This document shows, in pieces, positions 31,533 to 38,266 of a stretch of DNA of 38,266 nt (positions are counted from its first letter, which is position 1; every line of letters starts with the position of its first letter). Both the position numbers and the translations under genes were made by a program. Origin of the DNA: Asaia bogorensis (GTDB lineage Bacteria > Pseudomonadota > Alphaproteobacteria > Acetobacterales > Acetobacteraceae); contig CALQTN020000039.1 in the NCBI GenBank assembly GCA_943333505.2, forward strand, positions 1-38,266, given 5' to 3'. The notes below the pieces were generated by a model. It had not been told where the DNA came from and ran no database searches. It saw nothing but the letters and a program-made list of their open reading frames with translations.

Positions 31533-32319
31533 TCTTTGTTTGGTCGCGTGGCCAGACCTTTATGTGATTCCACCTACGGTCATCGGGCTCTAGGGGCGTG
31601 AACGGCGCCGGACGCAGCCTGGTGCGGTGGTCGGGCGGGCTTTCGCCAAAGCGTGCGCCGCCTTTGAAATAATCCTTCTGCCATTTTTCGGCCTGCGCCT
31701 CCGAACCCGGCACCTGCAGCGCGGCGTTGAAGGCGCGGCGACTATCGGCCCAGGCGGCGAAGGCGTCTCGCACCTCGGGGTCCTGGTCGAGGGCGCGGAA
31801 CTCGGGCTGCACCGCTTCGATCAAGCCGCGTCGGACCGGGACGATCATGCAGAACGGCTCCCCCCGGTCGAAGCTCACCGGGGTGTGTTTGCGGGTGAAT
31901 TTCCAGTTCATGGTGAAGGTGAAGGGCGACCAGTCGGTTTCGACCATGCCGGTCAGCGGTTGGAGGGCGTCTTTGGTTTGGTTGAACGGGCCGGTGACCA
32001 TCAGGTCGTAGCCGGGTTCGGTGCGGAACAGGGCATTGACCTGAAGGGTCAGCACGCCGACGCCGAAATGGCTGGCGGCGATGGTTGTGCCGTCTGGTCC
32101 GATCGGGCGGACGGTCACCGCATCGAGCCCGGCATTGCCGTCCCATTCCGCGATGAAGGGGGTGGGATTGAGGATCAGCCAGCCATGGGCGTTGGCGATG
32201 TTGAGTGGCAGGCAACGATAGGCAAAGCCGTCGCCGGCCTGATCCATCCATCCACGCTCGATCGGCGCTGGAATGATGCTGGGTGGGATGGCGGAGGTCG
32301 GGTAGCAGATCAGCCGCAT
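31528..32319 (-). CDS. DUF6065-type protein of unknown function
   Basis: 263 residues from ATG 32319 (MRLICYPTSAIPPSIIPAPI). A TTG-started extension to 32424 adds an unlikely N-terminus. The sequence resembles the DUF6065 family through CYPT...PAPIERGWMD, FAYRCLPLNIANAHGWLILN near 37-56, and a late block TFTMNWKFTRKHTPVSF. The C-terminal half is polar and includes WQKDYFKGG. No catalytic motif, signal peptide or membrane segment is apparent, so a soluble cytoplasmic protein is likely. It lies tail-to-tail with the 2OG oxygenase and head-to-head with the surface-protein gene at 32479. Confidence 0.75.
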   Translation of the reverse strand: MRLICYPTSAIPPSIIPAPIERGWMDQAGDGFAYRCLPLNIANAHGWLILNPTPFIAEWDGNAGLDAVTVRPIGPDGTTIAASHFGVGVLTLQVNALFRTEPGYDLMVTGPFNQTKDALQPLTGMVETDWSPFTFTMNWKFTRKHTPVSFDRGEPFCMIVPVRRGLIEAVQPEFRALDQDPEVRDAFAAWADSRRAFNAALQVPGSEAQAEKWQKDYFKGGARFGESPPDHRTRLRPAPFTPLEPDDRRWNHIKVWPRDQTKS

Positions 32320-32478
32320 CTGGGGTCTTTCGCCGGTTGCCGGAGCGGGTTCATCATTTGCCCATTTTGCTGGATTAATAAAGGCTAAGTTGTATTGGCG
32401 CACATGCGGTGGCATAAGACGCAACGCGCGTTCGATGGACTTGCAATGGGCAGGTGGCTGATCGGGCCTGGGGGCTGT

Positions 32479-35280
32479 ATGTCGGGCACTGTCGGTTCAC
32501 CACCTGTGATTGTCGTGCGCGACGTAAGCGTCGCGCCCGGCCAGCGGATTGGCGCTGCATCGATGATTGTGTCTGCGAACGATGTGAGCGGGTCGCCGAT
32601 CACCCAATATGGCTTCTGGGACGGCGGCAGCGGTGACGGACATTTCACCGTCAATGATGTGACCCAGCCCAGTGGAAACTGGATATTCATCGCGGCGGAC
32701 CAACTCGCGACCATCGCCTATATCGGCGGCGTGGGGTTTGGCGCGGAATCACTGTTCGTCCAGGCGTTCAGCGCCAATGGGGAATCGAATTTCGGCTCGG
32801 TCAACGCCAGTACGACAGATGAGACCGCGCCGCCAAGCGCCAATCATGCGCCGGTTATCGTGGTGCAGGACGTGACTTTGACGCAGAACGCGTTGATTTC
32901 TGCGGCGTCTCTGATCCGCTCGGTGACCGATCCGGACGGCAATCCGCCGCTGCAATATGCGTTCTACGACAATGGCGTTGGCGGGGGGCACTTCGTTGTT
33001 GTGGGCGAGGTGAAGCCGGCGGAGGAATTTTTCTACGTCGAGGCCAGCGCACTTGCGACGGTGCAGTATGTGGCCGGTGCGACTGACGGGGTTGAAACCC
33101 TGTCGGTTGCGGTCTCGGACGGGGTGGAGTTTTCGGCGGCCGGGTCTCTGACCGCGACAACGGGACCGGTGGTGGCGTCGCCGCCCCCGCCACCCGGATC
33201 GCCGCCTGTGCCGCCGCCAAACCAGATTCCAGTGGTCAAAGTCCATGATATCAGCGTTGCGGCCGGGGAACCGATCAGTGGGGCGTCGCTGATCACATCC
33301 GTCAGTGACCCTAATGGCGACCCAATTCTGCTTTATGCGTTTTATTACGCCGGCAAGAATGACGGGTATTTTGCGATCGACGGTCAAAAGAAACCGAACG
33401 GTTATGGCACAGTCGTGGCACCCGCCGATGTCGGCAAGGTGCAGTATTTCGGCGCAACCAGTGCGGGCACCGATCTGATCGGCATGCAGGCGTTTGACGG
33501 AACCGACTGGTCGATGACGGGCGCGGTGATCGCGACAACCACCGGTTCGATTTCGCCGCCTCCCGCGTCCCCACCGCCCCCGGCGTCCCCCCCGCCCGCT
33601 TCCCCGCCCCCCCCCGCGTCGCCCCCTCCTGCGTCGCCCCCTCCTGCGTCGCCCCCCCCCGCGTCGCCCCCCCCCGCGTCGCCCCCTCCGGCGTCGCCGC
33701 CACCGCCTCCACCACCGCCGCCATCTCCGCCACCGCCGCCGCCGCCAACAACCATTGCGGCCTCACTGCCCGGGGGTGGGGTCATCAATGTCGAATTTGA
33801 CAGCTCGGTCCGCGGGACCAAGGGCCAAAGCCTGATCGATCGGGTCAATGACGGGGTCCGGGCGGGCACGGTCAGCGCGGTGACGGTTACGCCCGGTGGG
33901 ACCGTGCCTGCGGTGCCGAGCGGCAAATCCGGCGAGATGCTGGTGCATAGCGTCGGCGCCTATGTGATGGCGAACGGTTACCTCACGGCACTGATCGATG
34001 CGCCATCGCGGGTAACCGTCAGCGGCGGCGGGGCATCGGGGCAGTTGGTGATGGCGGGCTTGGGTGGCCTGGCGTTCAACGGCGGTCCAGGCACTGGCAC
34101 GGTGATGGCCGGCGGTGGCGATAATCTGGTCAGTATGTATCCCGAGGCCGGCGCCGGCAGCCAGAATGTCGATCTTGGCAGTGGCAACGATACGGTGATC
34201 GGACTTGCCGGCAACAACACCATTGCCGCTGGGCTGGGCCGCAATCAGATCCTGCTCGGCAGTGGCGCCAACCAGGTCATCAGCACGGGTGACGATCTGA
34301 TTTCCGGCGGCAACGGGACCGCGACGATCGGCAGCGGCAGCAATGCGCCGGTGATTTATCTCGGCACCGGCAGATCGGTGTTCAACGGTGGTGGCGGCCG
34401 GGCGACCGTGGTTGGCGGCGGTGGGGCGGCGACGATCAACAGCCCCGGCAATGGCCAGCTCTGGCTCGGGTCGAACACCGATGTGGTGAACTCAAGCGGT
34501 GCTGACACGGTGATCGCGCGCACCGGGGCGGCAACCGTTAACGCTGCCGCCGGCAACATGTTTGTCTTCGCTGGCAGCGGGTCGCTCGATTTCCATATGG
34601 GGGTTGGCATATCGACCGTGCTTGGCGCCACCGGGCCGGTTACGTTGCGCGGCGGCGTTGGATCTGTGATCGCGCTCGCCTACGCGCCGATGCGTTATAT
34701 TGGCGACCAGGGCGCTGATACGATTGCGGCGTTTGGCACTGGCAGCGCGCTGAATGCGGTTGGCGGTTCGGGGCGGGCGTTGTTTCTTGGCGGCCCGTCA
34801 GGCCATAACACCATCACCGGCGGAACCGGCACCTCGATCATTTTCGGCGGCGGCGATGGCGATGTGCTGACCGCCGGCACCGGCGCGGGCGACACCATCA
34901 AGGCCGGGACGGGCGCGGAAACCATTTCGGCGGCTGGCACCTATGGCGTCCATAAAATCTATAGCGGCAGCGGGCCGAACCTGATCCGCACTGGCGATAA
35001 CAATACCAGCGTGCTGGTCGGCAACGGGCCGGCAACGATCGTCGCCGGCAGCGGCATCGATCTCTATGCCTTTACCAGCGGCAACCATCCGGACGTGCTG
35101 CTCCGGAACTTCAAATCCGGTTCGGATTTCCTGTCGCTGGTTGGATTTGCGGCTGACGAAGCAAGCAGCGCGATCGCACGGTCCACCACCAGCGGTGGCA
35201 GCCAGAGCCTGACCCTGACCGACGGCACCCATATTACCTTCCAGAATTTTACTGGCGTCGGGTTGTGGAATTTCCTGTAG
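32479..35280 (+). CDS. Large RTX-like/type I-secreted surface protein with proline-rich linker
   Basis: 933 residues from ATG 32479 (MSGTVGSPPVIVVRDVSVAP); ATGs at 32404 and 32446 are also possible. There is no signal peptide, as expected for type I secretion. Three related ~95-residue modules begin PVIVVRDVSV, PVIVVQDVTL and PVVKVHDISV; each includes a YxFxxx(G)xGxFxV strand and ends near a DG turn. A linker of repeated ASPPP (33550-33750) follows, then a domain starting IAASLPGGGVINVEF. The long glycine-rich part has GSGNDTVIGLAGNNTIAAGL and GGDGDVLTAGTGAGDTI repeats, i.e. hemolysin-like beta-roll turns. The end LTLTDGTHITFQNFTGVGLW resembles type I secretion C-termini. It probably acts as an adhesin or matrix protein. 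No hlyB/hlyD/tolC genes are nearby. Confidence 0.82.
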   Translation: MSGTVGSPPVIVVRDVSVAPGQRIGAASMIVSANDVSGSPITQYGFWDGGSGDGHFTVNDVTQPSGNWIFIAADQLATIAYIGGVGFGAESLFVQAFSANGESNFGSVNASTTDETAPPSANHAPVIVVQDVTLTQNALISAASLIRSVTDPDGNPPLQYAFYDNGVGGGHFVVVGEVKPAEEFFYVEASALATVQYVAGATDGVETLSVAVSDGVEFSAAGSLTATTGPVVASPPPPPGSPPVPPPNQIPVVKVHDISVAAGEPISGASLITSVSDPNGDPILLYAFYYAGKNDGYFAIDGQKKPNGYGTVVAPADVGKVQYFGATSAGTDLIGMQAFDGTDWSMTGAVIATTTGSISPPPASPPPPASPPPASPPPPASPPPASPPPASPPPASPPPASPPPASPPPPPPPPPSPPPPPPPTTIAASLPGGGVINVEFDSSVRGTKGQSLIDRVNDGVRAGTVSAVTVTPGGTVPAVPSGKSGEMLVHSVGAYVMANGYLTALIDAPSRVTVSGGGASGQLVMAGLGGLAFNGGPGTGTVMAGGGDNLVSMYPEAGAGSQNVDLGSGNDTVIGLAGNNTIAAGLGRNQILLGSGANQVISTGDDLISGGNGTATIGSGSNAPVIYLGTGRSVFNGGGGRATVVGGGGAATINSPGNGQLWLGSNTDVVNSSGADTVIARTGAATVNAAAGNMFVFAGSGSLDFHMGVGISTVLGATGPVTLRGGVGSVIALAYAPMRYIGDQGADTIAAFGTGSALNAVGGSGRALFLGGPSGHNTITGGTGTSIIFGGGDGDVLTAGTGAGDTIKAGTGAETISAAGTYGVHKIYSGSGPNLIRTGDNNTSVLVGNGPATIVAGSGIDLYAFTSGNHPDVLLRNFKSGSDFLSLVGFAADEASSAIARSTTSGGSQSLTLTDGTHITFQNFTGVGLWNFL
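33607..33690 (+). repeat. Tandem 15-bp repeats with three nine-C tracts in the surface-protein linker
   Basis: Five consecutive 15-bp units GCGTCGCCCCC(T/C)CC(T/C/G), each encoding ASPPP, fill 33616-33690. Homopolymers of nine C occur at 33607-33615, 33652-33660 and 33667-33675. Such tracts are prone to slipped-strand errors. Confidence 0.9.
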
Positions 35281-35317
35281 CATAGCGCCCGGAAGCTGAT
35301 TTATCCGGGGGAGCGCC

Positions 35318-35916
35318 ATGCGCCGTCGTACGCTGATCACATCCGCCGCCGCGAAGCGATTGGCAAGAAGCTGATGCCAGGCAAGCTCGATGTGGCGAAG
35401 AAGCTGCTCGCGGATTTCGGTTATGCCGGTCAGAAGGTGGTGATCATCAACCCGACCGACTTCCCGCTGATCGGCCCGCTCGGCCAGGTTTCGGCGGCGC
35501 TGCTGAAGGCGATCGGGATGAATGTGGATCTGCAGGAAACCGACTGGGGCACGGTGGTGCAGCGCCGGGCGTCGCGCGAACCGGTCGAAAAGGGCGGCTG
35601 GAGCATGTTCCACAGCACCGGATCGGCATCGGGCTGGGCCAATCCGGCGGTTGCCGAAATTGTCCGTGGGCGCGGCAAGACCGGCTGGTTCGGCTGGTGG
35701 GACAGCAAGCCGGCCGAGGGACTGGTGCAATCCTGGCTTGATGCGCCGGACGAGGCCGGACGGATGCGCGCGGCCGATGCGTTGAATGAGTTGGCAATGG
35801 CGGAGGTGGCGACCGTGCCGTTGGGGCAGTTCTTCATCAAGACGGTGTTTCGCAGCAATCTGACCGGGATGTTGCAGGGGCCGTGCCCGTATCCGTGGAA
35901 TATCCGACCGGTATGA
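35318..35916 (+). pseudogene. SBP family 5 peptide-binding protein, internally deleted
   Basis: ATG 35318 sits behind a GGGGGAG site and encodes the first residues of a signal peptide, MRRRTLITSAAA, then shifts frame and reaches a stop within 18 codons. In another frame the C-terminal third of a DppA-like protein continues from about 35350: AIGKKLMPGKLDVAKKLLAD (with ATG 35374 inside it), QETDWGTVVQRRASREPVEK, VPLGQFFIKTVFRSNLTGML, ending PYPWNIRPV at 35916. It is related to the intact protein at 23704-25269 (compare WQTLLQRR..., PYIPLGQWFTPT...). About 300 central residues are missing, so it is a deletion remnant with no expected function. Confidence 0.85.
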
Positions 35917-35949
35917 GTGCGCTGAGGCTGTGCGGTGTGGGTTGCCGGG

Positions 35950-38187
35950 TTAGAGAGGTGGATACAGATGTTTCTGGAACCCGAGAAACGCCGACCGCAC
36001 TGATGCGGCGTCGCCGAGATCATCGAGCGCGTCCTGGATTGAATCGTGATAGCGTAGCTTTAGCAACGGATTGAGCTTGTCGCCGTCGAGTTCTTCGACG
36101 CCTTCGCTGATGTAGTGCGACAGCACGAAATCTAGGAAGCCTGTCTTCTTTGCGTCAAACCCCAAGCCGATTGCCGGCCGGGCGGCATCAGCCCGTTCGG
36201 CGCGGGTGAGCGGGGCAGCGGCGAAGGCGACGTGGGCCAGCACGTCGAACAGATCGCTGTTCGGCGCGTCGATGATGGTTTGCATTTCCGCCAGTTGCGC
36301 GCGGCCGATCCCGGCATCGGTGAGTTTTTCGAGCAGGGTTTTGCGGGTGTCGGGGTCGCCCCAGATTTTGCGCAAATCTTCCTCATCGGCGAAGAAATCC
36401 GGCAGTTTTCCGAACAGCAATTCCATAAACTGCGCTGCTGACATCGGGGTGCCGTCCGGGTGCCAGAAACTGGTGCACATCATGTGCTGGATGTTGCGCG
36501 CCTTGCCGTCGGCGAGCTTGACGACCAGCTTTCCGCGCTTCGGGCCGGGATCGGGCGGCGGCGCGGGATCGGCGGGCTCGGCCGGATCGGGCGTTGGGGT
36601 TTTTGGCGTGGCAGGTTCTGGTTCCAGCGGCTCGCCGTCCCATTCCGGGTCGCTGAAATGCTGGTAGGCTTTGACGAAGTCATAGACGGTGAAATACTCC
36701 TTGCCGTCATAAAGCCGCGTGCCGCGCCCGATGATCTGCTTGAACTCGATCATCGAATTGACCGGCCGCATCAGCACGATGTTGCGGATGTTGCGGGCAT
36801 CGACGCCGGTGGAGAGTTTTTGCGAGGTGGTCAGGATGGTCGGGATGGTTTTCTCGTTATCCTGGAAATCGCGCAAATGCTGTTCGCCCAATGCGCCATC
36901 ATTGGCGGTGACGCGCTGGCAGTAATTCGGGTTTTTGCTGGTGTTGATCTGATTGATCAGGTCGCGGACCGCGAGCGCGTGGAGTTGGGTGGCGCAGAAT
37001 ACCAGGGTTTTGTGGGTCTGATCGATCTGCGACATGAATAGCTTGACCCGGTGTTCCTCACGCTCCTTGATTTCGATGATCTTGTTGAAGTCTTTTTCGA
37101 TATAGAGCTTGCCGGATTCGGCTTCGCCCTCAATCAGCGTGTCATCCGGGGTGTAGACGTAGTCATCCATCGTGGTGGCGATCTGCTTGACGCGGAACGG
37201 GGTCAGGAAGCCGTCATTGATGCCGTCTTTCAGCGCGTAGCTGAAGAGTGGTTCACCGAAATAGGCGTAGGTGTCGATGTTGTCTTTGCGCTTTGGCGTC
37301 GCCGTCAGGCCTATCTGCACCGCCGGGGCAAACCGGTTGAGGATGTCCCGCCACGAGCTTTCATCCCGCGCGCCGCCGCGGTGGCATTCGTCGATAATGA
37401 TGCAATCGAAGAAATCCGCCGGATAGTCGCCGAAATAGGGCGAAGGTTGGCCATCCTTGGGCGGACCGCTCATGAAGGTTTGAAAAATGGTGAAGAAGAT
37501 GTTGGCGTTTTTCGGCACCACGCCTTTCTTTTTGATCTCCTCGGGCTCAATCCGCGCCATCGCGTCTTCGCTAAAGGCGCCGAAGGCACTGAATTGGCGC
37601 TTTGCCTGATCCGCCAGATTATTGCGATCGGCGAGGAACAGGATGCGCGGCCGGCGGGTTGTCTCGCCACCAAGGCTCCACCGCGCCTGAAATAATTTCC
37701 ACGCTATGTGGAACGCGATGGAGGTTTTGCCGGTTCCGGTGGCGAGTGTCAGCAGGATGCGCTGGCGGCCTTCGCTGATGGCCTGCAGGACGCGGCTGAC
37801 GGCGATGTCCTGGTAATAGCGGATCGGTTCCTTGCCGCCTTTATCTTCATACGGGACTGCGGCGAAGCGGTCGCGCCAGAGGTTTTCGGTGGCGTAGGTT
37901 GCCGCCCATAGCGCATCCGGGCCGGGGAAGGCGGCGGTTTCGCCCTCCGTGCCGGTTTGCATGTCGATGGCGTAAACGCCCTGGCCGTTGGTGGCATAGG
38001 TGAAGCGGATGGCGAGTTTGCCGGCGTCGTTCTTGGCCTGGGCGACGCCTTCGGTGAGCGGTTTGCCCCAGGCTTTGGCTTCAATCACGGCGAGCTTGGT
38101 GTTGCGATAGACCAGCACGTAATACCAATTCCCACAGCCTAGTACCGATGTGCCCAGTCCCTCAATCCGATTGTCATGATGCGCCAT
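35950..38187 (-). CDS. hsdR: Type I restriction enzyme R subunit (HsdR), 5' end replaced by an IS630 insertion
   Basis: The open frame is 745 residues, but the first ~22 codons (38187 to 38122) are IS sequence. True HsdR begins at VLVYRNTKLAVIEAKAWGKP. The E-x-K part of the nuclease motif (VIEAKAW) is kept. The upstream strand that in intact relatives reads ADYVL, with the metal-binding Asp, is now WYYVL, and earlier residues are lost. The helicase motor is complete: ATGTGKT (149-155), IIIDECHRGGAR, IGLTATPKRKDN and IIGRGTRLYDGK. A Pro-rich linker (PEPATPKTPTPDPAEPADPA) and the usual C-terminus GFQKHLYPPL follow. In a working system HsdR cuts and translocates DNA with HsdM and HsdS, neither of which is in the window. 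It is probably inactive for cleavage. Confidence 0.85.
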   Translation of the reverse strand: MAHHDNRIEGLGTSVLGCGNWYYVLVYRNTKLAVIEAKAWGKPLTEGVAQAKNDAGKLAIRFTYATNGQGVYAIDMQTGTEGETAAFPGPDALWAATYATENLWRDRFAAVPYEDKGGKEPIRYYQDIAVSRVLQAISEGRQRILLTLATGTGKTSIAFHIAWKLFQARWSLGGETTRRPRILFLADRNNLADQAKRQFSAFGAFSEDAMARIEPEEIKKKGVVPKNANIFFTIFQTFMSGPPKDGQPSPYFGDYPADFFDCIIIDECHRGGARDESSWRDILNRFAPAVQIGLTATPKRKDNIDTYAYFGEPLFSYALKDGINDGFLTPFRVKQIATTMDDYVYTPDDTLIEGEAESGKLYIEKDFNKIIEIKEREEHRVKLFMSQIDQTHKTLVFCATQLHALAVRDLINQINTSKNPNYCQRVTANDGALGEQHLRDFQDNEKTIPTILTTSQKLSTGVDARNIRNIVLMRPVNSMIEFKQIIGRGTRLYDGKEYFTVYDFVKAYQHFSDPEWDGEPLEPEPATPKTPTPDPAEPADPAPPPDPGPKRGKLVVKLADGKARNIQHMMCTSFWHPDGTPMSAAQFMELLFGKLPDFFADEEDLRKIWGDPDTRKTLLEKLTDAGIGRAQLAEMQTIIDAPNSDLFDVLAHVAFAAAPLTRAERADAARPAIGLGFDAKKTGFLDFVLSHYISEGVEELDGDKLNPLLKLRYHDSIQDALDDLGDAASVRSAFLGFQKHLYPPL

Positions 38188-38266
38188 GGCTGATCGGTAA
38201 GTTTGTTCCAGGCTTGGCAGCAGTGGTCGACAATGTCGTCGTAGGACTGGAAGATGCGGTTTGAGA
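38122..38266 (-). mobile_element. IS630-family insertion sequence, right end (partial)
   Basis: The element ends at ATACCAATTCCCA (38122-38134, plus-strand reading), next to the dinucleotide TA at 38120-38121, which is the usual IS630/mariner target. It contains the transposase C-terminus and runs off the window. It lies inside hsdR. Confidence 0.8.
38139..38266 (-). CDS. IS630-family transposase, C-terminal fragment
   Basis: Reading leftwards from the window edge, the frame gives SNRIFQSYDDIVDHCCQAWN, then KLTDQPWRIMTIGLRDWAHR and Y before a TAG at 38139-38141. The (S)YDDI.DHCC.AWNKL..QPWRI.SI.LRDWA pattern is the standard end of IS630-type DDE transposases of the kind common in alphaproteobacteria. 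Only about 41 residues are inside the window. The stop lies 17 bp before the IS end. Confidence 0.85.
   Translation of the reverse strand, partial: SNRIFQSYDDIVDHCCQAWNKLTDQPWRIMTIGLRDWAHRY

Noticed and set aside
1-38266. tRNA, rRNA, CRISPR, prophage, toxin-antitoxin or integron features
   Set aside because: No cloverleaf, spaced direct-repeat array, phage structural gene or integrase was recognised on reading both strands; a dedicated search could still find small RNAs.

Overview
The window is high-GC DNA from an alphaproteobacterium, probably Rhodospirillales/Acetobacteraceae-like. The class call rests on the order pyrB-pyrC-plsY-dprA-topA-rnr-(S41 peptidase)-rpmG facing a pleD-type gene, on a LexA with an alphaproteobacterial GAAC/GTTC SOS box, and on the C-minus form of ribosomal protein L33. 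The family level is a guess from overall protein style. Both edges fall inside insertion sequences (an IS5-type transposase end at 1-131 and an IS630-type transposase end at 38139-38266), as expected for a contig broken at repeats.

Layout. 145-2557 (minus): an FKBP-type isomerase, a LysE/RhtB exporter and selenocysteine synthase SelA. 2605-7312 (minus): a complete branched-chain/hydrophobic amino-acid ABC transporter in the order binding protein, livH, livM, livG, livF, followed by a 54-residue stump of a different binding protein. 7399-7550: a palindromic repeat cluster upstream of that operon. 7626-9263 (minus): an acyl-CoA synthetase, divergent from a REC-REC-GGDEF diguanylate cyclase at 9348-10718 (plus). 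10783-21655 (minus): the compact housekeeping run rpmG, S41 peptidase, rnr, topA, dprA, plsY, pyrC-like and pyrB (transcribed from pyrB towards rpmG), with several overlapping stop/start junctions and one composite palindromic element between topA and rnr.

21790-23632 (plus): an APH-fold kinase followed by an unassigned, glycosyltransferase-like protein. 23704-25269 (minus): a solitary Tat-type peptide-binding protein, divergent from lexA (25415-26122), whose promoter carries an SOS box. 26144-29784 (minus): CoA chemistry, with a family III CoA-transferase, a heavily deleted acyl-CoA ligase pseudogene, a small WXXGXW-type lipoprotein and an acyl-CoA dehydrogenase. 29994-31508 (plus): a DinB-fold protein and a 2OG-Fe(II) oxygenase with an extra TonB/AgmX-like C-terminus. 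A DUF6065-type protein (31528-32319, minus) converges on the oxygenase. 32479-35280 (plus): a large type I-secretion-style surface protein with three repeat modules, a proline linker holding three nine-C tracts, and a glycine-rich beta-roll region. 35318-35916 holds an internally deleted peptide-binding protein. 35950-38187 (minus) is a type I restriction HsdR whose 5' end is replaced by the IS630 element.

The left 26 kb is mostly core metabolism. The right 12 kb is accessory DNA with decay: three gene remnants, an IS-interrupted restriction gene and a possibly phase-variable surface protein. I see no tRNA, rRNA, CRISPR array, prophage or integron. The best candidates for undescribed biology are the kinase/glycosyltransferase-like pair, the oxygenase with the AgmX-like tail next to DUF6065, and the palindromic repeat families.
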